Source: Dichetophora obliterata (lineage: Eukaryota; Arthropoda; Insecta; Diptera; Sciomyzidae). Taken from it: 64,000 nucleotides of DNA. Each line of letters starts with the position of its first letter. Position 1 is the first letter of the stretch. The notes beneath the pieces are model-generated. The model saw nothing but the letters and a program-made list of their open reading frames with translations, did not search any database and was not told the DNA's origin. The position numbers and the translations under genes are program-made. Shown piece by piece: positions 53,617 through 64,000 of this stretch. Where the stretch lies: NCBI GenBank assembly GCA_963920525.1, contig OY986438.1, positions 93,471,557 through 93,535,556 of the forward strand, read 5' to 3'.

Positions 53617-54024
53617 TATTGTTTTGCAAAATACATAAAACGAATAACTTTTAAATTTAATATAAATAAAGGGCAATAGCAAACCATTTTATTTATATTA
53701 CATTAAACTGAATAAGCTATTAAATTACTTTTTTTAGGTATTTATATATTATTTTGTATTATAGCTGTTAAATAATTACTACTAATCGTATTCATTAGCA
53801 ATTCGATTATTTTTTAAAAAATATGAAATTATTGATTAAGTACAATACTTTTATGTTTGGAATCGTAATATAATAAAAACAACCAGAAAATAATTACGAC
53901 TACTTCAGATGACGAAAATAATCAAAACTAATTAAAAGTAATCAAGAAAAATAATCCGACTAATTTTAGAAATATGCTTAATTCTTTTTTGATTATTAAA
54001 AAAATTTCAGACTAAAATACTAAA

Positions 54025-55317
54025 GGCTTAACCAAAATAGACGTTTTGTTCCGTAACGAGTAAAAACGTAAGTATTCGCTTAAATACATATTAATGTTGT
54101 TACCCAAAATGAGCAAACGTAACTGAACGAAACTAAACGAAACAGTTCGATAAGACGTATTACCCTACAAGAAGACTATCGGTTATTTAACTAAGCAAAA
54201 ACGGTTTTTCTAAACTGAAATATCGGTTACCTCTTCATACCAAGTTTCGGTTATGCTAGGAAGAGCCTCGGGAAGAAATTAACCGAAACTCGTGTATACG
54301 TGTGATCTGGCATCCCTTTTTCACACGTATCAATTTCCAATACCATTGAAATATAGCCGTCTCGCTCTCTCTCTAGTTAGGGTTAACATAAATACAGGTT
54401 ATAGGTAACCAAATCTCACCAGACAAATCTAACCGAAAACTCAGTTATATGTAACCGTTAGATATAACGTAAAAATCAGTTTTATCTAACGTACCTCTTA
54501 AAAAATAAAAATGCATGCAATTCGTTGGTGTCTTGAAACAAATGGTTTTAATTTATTATAACATTTTTTATTGTTGTTGTTGTTGTTGTTCTTACTGTTG
54601 TTGCTGCTACTGCGAGCCACTTCTGTGCCGACGACTTTGGGAGTGGAATTAGATGTGGCGAATGTTGAAATGCTCACTGCATTCTTGATATTGGCAAGCG
54701 TGCTTATTGGCTCATCCTTCTTTGATGGGTAGCAGCGTTCCAATAGTAAGCAATTTAAAGATATTTAATTTTTTTATTGCAGAACTTGGTTTTTGTTAGC
54801 GAAACCAGGAATGGTAAACTACAATGGCGGATATGCAAAAATTGGACATGATTTTTAATAATGATACCTTCTCTTTCTTTCACATGCACTTGCTAAAATG
54901 TTCATATTTTTCCCTGTTTCACAATTTTTGACACTGAAATGAGTATGCGAATGTGGTTGTAAACAGAAAAATGTATGTGATTGTGTTAGAGTTTTGGTTA
55001 GCTATTTCTTGTAGGGTATTCCGTAAGAACCGAACTGCTAGCGTAGCAACTCGTCAACAACAGCTGTGCAGAGTGCGTTTTTATTTTATTTTCATCAATT
55101 TATTTCAACTTCGCCATTATTTCACTCATTTTTCACAAATCTTTATTAAAAATTACAAAATGCACAATATAAATAATACTCGATTGCCTACTGATCAGCT
55201 GTTTCAGACGAGTTGAGCAAATCGTTTCATTTTGGGTTAAATCCGTAAACATCCGTAACGAGTGCAGACGTTCGTCAAAATGCTATCGTCTCGTTTCGTC
55301 TATTTTGGTTGGGCCTT
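54025..55317. mobile_element. TIR element with AAGGCYYAACCAAAATAGACG ends
   Basis: About 1.3 kb. Tips AAGGCTTAACCAAAATAGACG and, reversed, AAGGCCCAACCAAAATAGACG. Subterminal CCGTAACGAGT and CGAAACGA words recur. It includes a TGTTGT microsatellite at 54575-54600 that makes a poly-Asn open frame on the minus strand. No transposase was recognised. Confidence 0.75.
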
Positions 55318-55369
55318 AAAAATGTTGCTAAATTTTTTTGATAAACAAACATAGATATGTTTAATTATT

Positions 55370-55478
55370 AAACAAAGATTGTCAAAAAACAAGAACAAAA
55401 AATGCATTGTAACATTTGCTCTGTTAATTTTGTCAAGCACTTTATTTCTTCTTTCTTGTTTTTTGAAAATCTTTTTTA
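55370..55478. repeat. Imperfect inverted repeat, about 25-bp arms
   Basis: AAGATTGTCAAAAAACAAGAA and TTCTTGTTTTTTGAAAATCT pair across a loop of about 55 bases. Possibly a very small MITE. Confidence 0.5.
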
Positions 55479-55639
55479 ATGATTGTATACATATATTTTT
55501 ATTTATGAATAAAATTTTACAAAATATTCCGTACTTTAAAATAAAATTCTTATAATAATCAAACAGATTAAAAGTAGAAGTAGTACTTTATTGAGTCTTT
55601 AATTAATCGATATAGCATATGCCTTAGCACCGGCCACAA

Positions 55640-55838
55640 AAAGGAACCATGAATCCAAAGTTCATACTGTAGCTCGTAGCTCCCGATACTTTTGTTAATA
55701 AAACTTATTAAGTTTTTGTATAACTGTTATTCGTATAACTGTGTTAACTGAAAAGCTATATCAGCATATGGGCGATATCAGTTAAAAATGACTTGTTGCA
55801 CTTCACAACCTCACCGTTGAAACTATGCGAGTCGACCT
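55640..55838 (+). repeat. Dispersed repeat, inverted relative to 61908-62125
   Basis: Shares AAAAAGGAACCATGAAYCCA, AAGTTCATACTGTAG, the GCATATGGGCGA block and TGCACTTCACAACCTCACCG with the reverse complement of 61908-62125. The two copies flank the 5' half of SRm160 in opposite orientation. Family unknown. Confidence 0.8.
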
Positions 55839-56553
55839 CAAACAGCATCAAAAATAATTTCTAAAAGTAGTCGACCTATTTTTTCTGAATTAATTTTTAT
55901 TCTTTTTGATTATTTTCGTAATTCCAAGTAGTCGTAATTATTTTTTGATTATTTGTAATCGTTATCAATTACTTATCAAAAACATCTCCCTCAAGGATTA
56001 TGTAATGATTACAATTATTTTTAAAATATAATAATACAATCTAATTGTTTTTTAATCGTAATCGCAATTAAACAGCTATGTTTTGTATATTGTTTTTTGT
56101 ATAAATATCAAACCTTTAAAATTAATGTAAAAACCATAATTTATAAAAAAATATAAAAATAACACAAAATATAACAGACTGAAGTGCTGAAATGTACATA
56201 TGTTCCTTTTTAAGGCAGGCGCCGATTGTCTAAAATGTTATCTTCTTTTTCTTTTAAATCTTTCGAAAGTATAGTTTTTGAAAATTTACTGTTGAATTTT
56301 TATACTGACGTTCTACAGCTTCTACAGCCGTTTTAGTTGGTATCGAGCGTACAGCAGAACTTTCCATACTCACTCTTTTTACACACATTTATCTCAAAAA
56401 TATTTTTTCGCTAATGTGTTGTAGCGAAAACAAAAGCTATTCAGCTGAATCATCTGAAATTTTAATATGTTATTCACATCAGTGACTTCAAGATTTCAAA
56501 AACTCGTGTATTTTACACTGAATAACCAGTAAAAACCCTGTTTTTAGAACTTA

Positions 56554-56820
56554 CAGTCAAACCTAAATCAGCGCGTTGAGCGGAGTGTTGATAGCCGCTT
56601 TACGTTAACGCGTAAGTACCATACCTAAATAAAAGCGGTAGGCGGCAAGCAAATGTCTAGATAAAAGAAATATTTTGCAATTAGAAATTTTATAGTATAT
56701 TAAGCGAATTGTTATGCTACCCGGCAGATTTAATTCTTTGCCAATTTCTTCCAAAATCGTATGGGCATGAGAAATTTTTGACAGATAAAAAACGCTAACG
56801 CGCTGATTTAGGTTTGACTG
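56554..56820. mobile_element. MITE with perfect 24-bp TIRs, TTA target
   Basis: 267 bp. CAGTCAAACCTAAATCAGCG (plus CGTT) and its exact complement form the ends, with TTA on both sides (56551-56553, 56821-56823). TTA duplication fits PIF/Harbinger. Perfect ends suggest recent origin. Confidence 0.88.
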
Positions 56821-57147
56821 TTAAATTTAAAAAGCGCGTCATTCTGCCAATTTTCAGTGTTTTTTTTCTAGTCACGGCCATAGCTATTTTCATAGTAATT
56901 AATTATATTCTTGGTTTTAATTTTTAAGATAAATAAAAGAGTAAATATCAACAAAAGCGCCGAAACTCTTTCTTCGAAAGGCTCTAACTGAACACCATTT
57001 TGAACATAATCAAAAATTATTTTATGAGTTTTGCAATATACATTTAAAGTATAAATATCGTTGTTCATTATTTTAACTTTTGAAAAAATAAATCGTAAAA
57101 ATATTAAAAATATTCAAGCACTAGGTCTTAATATTGTTACTTATTTT

Positions 57148-57243
57148 ATATATGTTTCTTACTATTACATTTTAACAAAGCTATTTGTTTGTCTTCTTTG
57201 TTTCTTACTATTACATTTTAACAAAGCTATTTGTTAGTCTTCA
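57148..57243. repeat. 51-bp direct duplication
   Basis: TTTCTTACTATTACATTTTA followed by ACAAAGCTATTTGTT occurs twice in tandem with almost no change. A simple recent tandem duplication. Confidence 0.8.
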
Positions 57244-57491
57244 AATTAAATGAATGGAATTGTTATTAAAGCTTAAAAAAATTGGGTTTCAGTACTTTAA
57301 TATGTGGATACTTTTTTCTGAAGTGGATACATTTGTGGCTTTTTCATGGATACTTTTTTAGAATCGTCGCGGCAACACTGATCTGAGGTGAACTCACGTA
57401 CACAATAAATGAGTTTCACCAAAGTACATAAAAATGGAAAAACATATGTTTTGACGTCACAAAATTTAAGTTTCCTATCTCTTTATCTCAG

Positions 57492-57785
57492 GTTTGTGCG
57501 GTTTTGATTTATTTGATTTATTTAATTTGTTCGCGAAGTTTATTGGAATGTTTTAAGTTTGCTGCGATTGACTAGCTATGTTTAAGTCGTTGCTTATTTT
57601 CACATTTCTTTGATTAATTGCATGAACAGCTAATTTTGACAACTACCCATGACCGCTCGTGAGAAAAAAGCCAGTCTACGCTACTACCCTATCAGTAATT
57701 GTACCATGCTCCGAACGAAGAATTTATTGCAATAAATTGTTCCCCATGAATTTTTCTTTCGTTCAGGCGGTCTAGGCCCACAGTT
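57492..57785. mobile_element. Right part of the split TTAGACCGCCTGAACG element
   Basis: Starts with the hAT target duplication GTTTGTGC and ends with the TIR (CGTTCAGGCGGTCTAGGCCC). The first part is at 51600-52343. An additional internal piece of about 130 bp (57520-57705) is unlike the copy at 17137. Confidence 0.75.
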
Positions 57786-58410
57786 ATGTGGCAGCACTTA
57801 AGCTTCTAAGACCGTTAAATAGTTCCTTTCATAGGTGGCGCTATGCTCGATAGAAGGTAATACTTAACGAAAAATATCTGTGAATATTTCTTTTGGAACA
57901 ATTTTTTCGACGCGTCTCCATTTTGCACTTTTGCAGGCCGCATGAATATTATTAAAAAATTTGAATAACTCAAAAATAATTGAGAAAAAGGCTAAAAGTC
58001 TTTCTATCACATTAGTTTGTTATTTAAAATAATAAATGTGGCTTAATAACGTTGGTTTGAAGTAATTGCTAATTTTATACACTATAAAATCGGTCTGAAA
58101 CTTAAGTATGTACATATTCAGAATGCAAATGGAAAGCAGCGCCAAGTCGTAGTTAATCAACTAAATAGCAACGACTAACGTTGCTGGAAGTACTGAAAAC
58201 CTGTGAATTCAAGTACAATAAAGAAACTTGGCGTTATTGTACAAATTGAATGATAAATAAATACAATTTTTAAACTCAAATTATTGACTTACAGAGCACG
58301 GCACATGCATCTAACTTTTTGAATTATCTAAGGTCTACTTTATTTTACATAAACTCTATAGATTTTGAAGACTAAATTGCTTGTTTGGATTTACCAGAAA
58401 AGTATAAAAG
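57786..58410. other. Upstream region of SRm160
   Basis: Should contain the promoter and 5' UTR of SRm160. No TATA box at a convincing distance and no other gene is visible. AT-rich. Confidence 0.45.
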
Positions 58411-60345
58411 ATGATGTTTACGGTAAGTTATAATCATGCAAAATACTATCAGAAAAAGTTGATGTATAGGGGTAGATTTTGAGCTTGTATATTTAATCAA
58501 ACAAAGTGAGGTTATGAATGAACTATTGGTATCTGAATCAATTTTTTATTTTTAATATCGAAAATAGGGTACTAACCAGCAGCAAGACACTCGCTTCAGC
58601 GACAAAGAGAAAAAACTTATGAAGCAAATGAAGTTTGGCGACTGCTTAAATAAACGTGTGGACATGTCGAAAGTCAAGCTAGACGTGATACGCCCTTGGA
58701 TAAGCAAGAAGATCACTGATATTCTACACATTGAGGATGATGTTGTGGTGGAGTTTGTGTACAACCAGTTGGAGGAAGAGAAATATCCATGTCCGAAAAA
58801 AATGCAAATAAATATGACTGGATTTTTGAATGGAAAGAATGCTCGGCAGTTCATGGGAGAACTTTGGGCACTATTATTGTCAGCGCAGGATAGCGAAAGC
58901 GGCATACCGGCAGAGTTTATACAGCAGAAAAAAGATGAAATATTAAAACGGGAAGAAGAACAGGCAAAGCGCGATCGATCACGTTCTCCCTATGAAAAAG
59001 ATCGTGACAGAGATAATGATCGCGACAGGGACAGGGGTGGTCGCCGGGATCGTGGTGGCAGAGATCGCTCCAAGGAGCATTCTATACATCGTGATCTTCC
59101 AGCGAGTACCTTGAGCGCCATTGAACAGGTTAGATCGCAATTGTCAGCTAAATCTAGGTCTAAATCGGTTGAGGCAAATAATTTAGGTAACAATAATGTC
59201 CCATCTAAAAATAATTCTACCGAAGGTTCTACACGAAACCGTTCAAAGTCCCCTAACCCAAAAACAGCAGAATCTGCTGACAAATCACGCAATCGTTCTC
59301 GTGAGCGCAAACGATCTCGAGAACGTTCAACACATCGAGCTTCATCGCGTGAGCGTAATTCATCAGTTTCTCGTCGTCGAAATTCGCGAGATCGTGATCG
59401 CAGGCGTTCGTCGCGTTCACCTAAGCGACGTTCACCAGAGCGAAAACGTAAAAGCAGTCGATCCAGAGACCGAAGCGGACGCAACCGAAAGTCTCGGTCA
59501 ATTTCACCACCACCAAAGAGTCGCGATGACTCAAAAACCAGGAATTCGCGCCGTTCTGTTGATAAACGGTCCAAATCAAAATCGCCAGAAAAACGAAAGC
59601 AATCTCCAAGGAACGAAACAAGAAAATATTCACCATCTCCAACAACTGCTAATCCTGCTATGAATGGCATTGAAAATGCTTCTGCATCATCGGATAAAAA
59701 GCTAACAAAAATACAAGGAAAGTTGATGGATTTTGCTGCTGGTACCAAGAAATCTGTTAGCCGCTCTCGCTCCAGAAGCAGGAGCTCTCATAGGAGTCCT
59801 GCTAAAGAAAGAAAGTCGGGAAATAAAGCAAAATCCCGTTCAAGGTAACAAAAAATATCCTTTGTAAAGTGTTGCCATTTATAAATAATATTACATATCT
59901 GCAGATCGTTGCCGAAGAAACGCAACAGAGGAAGGACTTCGTCAAGTCGTTCATCGAGTTCATCTCGATCGTCGCCAGCATCTGAACAAAAGAAAAAACT
60001 CAGACGCTCTTTGTCGCGAGATTCAAGGAGTATATCTGCCTCGCCCGACAACAGAGAGGATGATTTCGAAATTCAAAAGAGCAAAAATAGTGTACAAAAG
60101 AAGCGCCACTATCGCAACAATCGAAATTCATCATCGGGCAGTTCTTTGGATAGAGGTGCTGATGATCGTCATGGCGATAAGCGACGAGAGAGCTATAGAC
60201 GCCCTTCACCTCGCGGTAGGAGTCCAGTCAATATACGAAATCAGCGCTCCAGATCTCGTCGCCGTTCACGGTCAAGAAGCCGTTCTCGCTCACGTTTACG
60301 TAACCGGTCACGCTCTCCAATAAGGCGCTCTCGCTCACCAAGACG
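58411..60345 (+). CDS. SRm160: SRm160 / SRRM1 splicing coactivator, 5' part (continues beyond window)
   Basis: Nuclear SR-related matrix protein that bridges exon-bound SR proteins and snRNPs in pre-mRNA splicing. Visible coding exons are 58411-58422 (ATG ATG TTT ACG, then GTAAGT), 58568-59844 and 59905-60345. All junctions are GT-AG and keep frame (phase 0, then 2, then an open phase at 60345/GTAAGT). The N-terminus reads TNQQQDTRFSDKEKKLMKQM and then a PWI domain over about residues 25-105 (VIRPWISKKITDIL, EDDVVVEFVYNQL, NMTGFLNGKNARQFMGELW), which binds nucleic acid. A long Arg/Ser-rich region follows, with many RS, SR and SRSRSR dipeptides and several KSP/RSP sites. The next exon does not lie within the remaining 3.6 kb as far as I can see, so the third intron is long or holds exons too short to spot. 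Divergently oriented to RpS4. Confidence 0.95.
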
Positions 60346-60811
60346 GTAAGTAAAAAATCTAGTAATTGCTTTTAATGAGCAGTTTCCAAAAGTAATGCCA
60401 TGTACAGCCAGAGCTGGGTTGTAATGATTCCTTTTGAAATTAATTCCACCTCTATTGTAATTCTTTGGAATTAGGAATTGGTAATTGTACATCTCAATTC
60501 CACAGGAATGTAATTGGAGAAACTTCCCTATTACATTACAGGAATTGTAATTGGTAAGAAAGCTTATCTCATAAGAAAGCCCCTCATAAGAAAGCTTATC
60601 TCGAGAAAATTTCAGAACTTAAAATTTTCGCTACTTCCACGCCCCAAAAAGCGCCAAAATCGTTTTAAAAGTATAACTTTGGAATTTGAGGTTAGATTTT
60701 TAAGAATGATATGTCATGATAATAGTCGTAATGAGTACAACACTTCTATAGTAGATGTTAATGACCTTTGAACTCGTCTTCAGGGTCAAAATGATGAAAC
60801 TATTTTTTTAA

Positions 60812-61245
60812 CAAAAAAATTACAGCACTTTAACGTTATTTTACGAACTGATTTAACAATTTGTCTTTATTTTATAAGTAATACTGCTTTGTAACTGTAA
60901 AAAATAATCTGTCGAACAAAATAATTTTCTATTTATTCACAAATTTGTGAGCAGTGAATTGTGTGATTGATAGTAATTTTTGTGAAACTGGAAAGCCGAG
61001 ATCGTTACTGGCAACTTGAATCACGACAAAATTTGAATATATTTTGACAAAAAATTTAAAGTGCTGCAACTTTTTTGTTTGTAAATGGATCTTAGCGCTT
61101 TTAATGCAATAACTCAATAACTTTTTGGGATCGTTTTAACTATGATAAAATATTTGGGGGTAAGTATGAGCATAAGTACTACTTATAAAATAAAGACAAA
61201 CTGTGAATTCAAGTTTGTACAAAAACTTTAATGCAGTAACTTTTT
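60812..61245. repeat. Fold-back with about 75-bp arms in the SRm160 intron
   Basis: 60812-60886 (ACAAAAAAATTACAGCACTT ... GTCTTTATTTTATAAGTAAT) pairs with the reverse complement of 61172-61245, with about 80% identity and a 285-bp loop. In the transcript it would form a long imperfect hairpin. Confidence 0.75.
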
Positions 61246-61907
61246 TGTTAATGGATGTATCGAAGCGCTTTTTTTAGCCGACTTTTTGTCCTAGCTTGTA
61301 CTCTTATTTGTTTTCATTGAAATTATTTTTTACGGATGGGCTTCAAACCCGACGTACAACCTGTTTTAAGCCTAGAGGGCCCTCCGCTCAGATTAGCCGG
61401 TAGACGGTTGTCAGTTTTGACGATGCTCAGGAAACACCACGTGGAGGTTTGAGTCGACTTGAGGCGATTTCACAAAGATTATGCTGGCCTCGCCAGGTTG
61501 AGACACTCAGACATGTTACTTCAGCCAACAACTGTTTTTAATTTTCCCTCGAGCGGTTCATGAATATTTAAATTTTAGCATCTATGGTTTTGTCGCTGGA
61601 GTTAGTTGTCTTCCTCCAAATATGCAAATGGAGCTTATTGTAAGTTCTGTGTTTCTTTAGCTCTGCTTATGGCGACATTGTGATTCTTTTGTAGTCAAGA
61701 ATTTTTAAACAATTAGCTTTAGATTTAAAGATATGCGTATAAACCTGGTTTAATTTTTGAGGAATGTTTGAAGTTACTCATGAGTTATAAGAAGTTAACT
61801 TACATTTTTCAGAATTCCGAACCAAGGAAAAGTTTCAAGTCGATCGTTCAAGTAATTTTGTGAATTTTTAGGTTTTAAGATTTATGAATTTTATGTAGGA
61901 TTCGACT

Positions 61908-62125
61908 GGCATCGTTTCAACGGTGAGGTTGTGAAGTGCAACCAGTCATTTACAATTAAATTCGCCCATATGCGGCTTTTTTAGTTAATACAGTTATATA
62001 AATAACAGTTATGGGAAAACTTAATAATTTTTTCTAACAAAAAGTGTTGGGGGGGGGGGGGGGGGGGGGAAGGCTACAGTATGAACTTTGGGTTCATGGT
62101 TCCTTTTTGATGCTGCTAATGCTAT
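61908..62125 (-). repeat. Dispersed repeat copy with 21-base poly-G run
   Basis: Reverse-oriented copy of 55640-55838. A run of 21 G at 62049-62069 replaces the sequence GCTCGTAGCTCCCGATAC seen in the other copy. Such a run is either an unstable microsatellite or a sequencing or assembly problem. Confidence 0.8.
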
Positions 62126-62289
62126 ACATGGCTTGTATAGCATTTTTATCAAAAGAAGATACTTGACACGCAAAACGAATTGAAGCGGTACTACATATTT
62201 CCGCCTAGCCGCCGCAATTGGATTCAACTGGACAGCTGAATATTTAATGATTATTGTGAAATATAATATTAATTATTCAATATTTTGTC

Positions 62290-62990
62290 TACATAGTGGC
62301 TCTTATTACGAGTTGCTTTCGAAGTTCGATCTTCGTTGGTGATCGAACAAAGGGTATCGAACGTCAAGTTCTTATTATGAGCAGTGCAACCCCGTCGAAA
62401 TGTTCGTTGTCCATCGAATTTTCAGTCGAATAGAATTTTGCTTTCAATGCGGTTCGTGCTGAGCAATAATTGTTAAAAATATAAGTATTTTTTGATTATG
62501 TTTTGCTTTTTAAAGACTAAAAACTAATTTTGGATCTGTTTTTGTAAACTTGATACAGGTCTAAGGTGGTTAGCAAAAAATCGCAATTAGAAAACCTGGT
62601 CTCATTGATGGAGGTAAACTTTAACTGCAAAGGGTATTTGTTCCAAAGTTCAGGTGACAAAGATATGTGAAGTATTCACTCTAGAATTAAATTTATGAGG
62701 ACCACCAGTTAGTAAAACAGCAAGTAGCTTATGGTTAGCTAAAGAAAGCGTCCCTCAACCGTTTTCTACTTCAAACCAGTTCCGTCACGCTTCCATGCTC
62801 TTACGAATCGTCGAACCATAATTCCGTCGTAGTCATAACTTTTTCCTCTTATTTTTTGCAATGAACTTTCAAACAAATCTTATTTAGTTGAAATAAAATT
62901 ACGATCAGCTGATAAAAATATACTACCGTGAACAAAGCAAATTAACGAAAATCACAATAGCGATACTCTTTGTCGAAAGCACTTTGTAAT
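62290..62990. mobile_element. Possible TIR element with TTGCTTTCGAAG-like ends
   Basis: Left TATTACGAGTTGCTTTCGAA and right-reversed TATTACAAAGTGCTTTCGAC are similar, and both are followed by GTATCG or ATCGAAC words. Boundaries and target duplication are unclear. Confidence 0.35.
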
Positions 62991-64000
62991 ACCAAATGCA
63001 AATTCGTTCGATCAGGTCATTCGACTACCGTAAAATCTGATCGTAAAATTTGAATGATGTCATAATGTGTTCATTTATTTATCTTTATTTCCCATTTATA
63101 CACTTGGCTATTGTATGTATGAAAGTAACACGACATTGTATATAGTAGTTTAAGTGTCTGTATATGGCTCGTCATGTACAGGTGTTCGTTGTCTCTTTCA
63201 CCTTCATATTTTAGGACAATCGTCAAAAACAACTGTTGTAATACTCTTTGAGTAGGAGTAAAATAGTCTGTAATAATATTGTAGCCATGGAGCATTCGAT
63301 TTATTAATTTACTTGATAGTGTAATGGATTAAGCAGGCTATACTTTACAGCCGCTGAGTTAACAAATAAGAAACTGTTTATATATATCTTGTAATATCGT
63401 TTCATTAAAGACTCAATAAAATACTACTAATACTGAATTTTATGTAAAAGCTTTTCTGTCTAAAATTTTATTAATTTGAGATAAATGAGATATCGTTCTC
63501 ATCCCTAAAATTTATTAAAACATATCTCCTTAATTCAATAGGCGAGTTCCGTTTGACCGGATTTGTATCCCTTAGAATCAGGGCTCGTATTCGCTCACTC
63601 ATGAAGCTTCATGAATATGAGGGAATTTTTTGTTACAAAAAAAAGTTCTCATATTCATTTTCGTGAAGAGCTGAGCAGATTTTTTTTGTTCATGAACTGA
63701 AGAAGAGGAAACCAGTTGGTGAACAAGAATATTTTTTACTCCTGCGAAGAAACTGTTGTTATTCATCTCTTATTCAACGCTTCACTTATCGTTCGTTGGC
63801 TCTTCATTTATTCATTAATTGTTCACGAAGTCGTGAAGGCAACGGAATATACTCTCGTTCGTTTCGTATTTATCTGAATTTGAATTTTATTGAAAAAGAA
63901 TATTAGCATACAAGAAAATTTTTAGATACACGACGTTTGCATGCTATTTTGTATTGAAACAAGGCATAGAAATGTTTTGAATATTTGTGTGTGTGTCCAT

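Larger units (their letters stand above)
52893..57381. mobile_element. Second hAT-like element with CAGTGTTGCCG ends, nested
   Basis: Left CAGTGTTGCCGTTACGA and right-reversed CAGTGTTGCCGCGACGA, followed on both sides by GTATCCATRAA-like or GGATACTTTTTTA words. CAGTGTTGCC is a common hAT tip. The 8-bp flanks do not match, so this is either an old insertion or a rearranged copy. It carries the transposase relic at 53071-53190. Confidence 0.65.
52344..57491. mobile_element. hAT element (5.1 kb), 8-bp duplication GTTTGTGC, heavily nested
   Basis: Tips CAGAGATAAAGAGATGGGAA and, reversed, CTGAGATAAAGAGATAGGAA, flanked by perfect GTTTGTGC at 52336-52343 and 57492-57499. The host element continues across it. 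Most of its length is later insertions: TIR elements at 52632-52873, 52893-57381, 53194-53616, 54025-55317 and 56554-56820. Confidence 0.92.
60346..64000 (+). other. Large SRm160 intron (donor at 60346), repeat-bearing
   Basis: Begins with GTAAGT and contains no RS-rich exon that I can recognise up to the window edge. It holds the fold-back at 60812-61245, the dispersed repeat with poly-G at 61908-62125 and a possible TIR element at 62290-62990. The 63570-63860 part is rich in TTCATGAA and TCGTTCG words. Confidence 0.6.

Noticed and set aside
54498..54743. Poly-Asn-containing minus-strand frame
   Set aside because: Produced by a TGTTGT microsatellite inside a TIR element.
59196..59663. 155-codon plus-strand frame overlapping the SRm160 RS region
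   Set aside because: Out of frame with the PWI-RS protein and explained by repeat composition.
58990..59748. 252-codon minus-strand open frame opposite SRm160 exon 2
   Set aside because: It is the complement of the Arg/Ser-rich repeats. Codons for R and S read backwards stay open, so it is a compositional shadow.

Overview
The window is a piece of insect nuclear DNA, most likely from a fly. Both host genes give proteins that look dipteran (RpS4 and SRm160/SRRM1). The genome is AT-rich, the introns have canonical GT-AG ends, and the filler is the usual insect mix of mariner, hAT, BEL/Pao, Penelope, LINE and MITE sequences. I would guess a higher fly such as a tephritid, but the sequence alone does not fix the species. 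Nothing here is bacterial: there are no operons, CRISPR arrays or tRNAs that I can support.

Only two host protein-coding genes can be supported. RpS4 (small ribosomal subunit protein) lies on the minus strand at 689-2609. It has five coding exons that join to exactly 261 codons plus stop, a 5'TOP-like start region, and three related H/ACA snoRNA candidates in its introns. SRm160/SRRM1 (PWI-domain splicing coactivator) lies on the plus strand from 58411 and runs off the right edge; three coding exons are visible. The two are divergently arranged, and as I recall they are close neighbours in Drosophila. The 55.8 kb between them therefore looks like an intergenic gap swollen by transposons.

That gap, left to right. 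(1) 3992-14895 is a giant, indel-free inverted duplication: two 5423-bp arms about 99.9% identical around a 58-bp spacer, each arm packed with nested MITEs. (2) 15.2-19.4 kb holds tandem repeats and a run of MITEs or TIR elements, including an hAT element with a perfect 8-bp target duplication. (3) 19.6-22.2 kb is a decayed LINE. (4) 22.65-22.93 kb is a 35-bp tandem array. (5) 23.2-27.85 kb is a BEL/Pao pol remnant carrying a small hAT insertion and a 1.3-kb insertion flanked by a 15-bp duplication. (6) 27.84-50.5 kb holds three minus-strand pieces of a Penelope-type reverse transcriptase in collinear order. They are separated by about 9.5 kb (a LINE plus a gag/protease LTR element) and about 12 kb (an intact mariner, hAT elements, tandem arrays). 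(7) 51-57.8 kb is a Russian-doll nest: a TIR element split by a 5.1-kb hAT, which contains further hAT and MITE copies.

The host genes belong to translation and pre-mRNA splicing. Their snoRNA candidates fit rRNA or snRNA pseudouridylation, as is common for ribosomal-protein host genes. Everything between is best read as a layered record of insertions. The mariner is the only transposon with an apparently complete transposase; every other coding element is frameshifted, truncated or non-autonomous.
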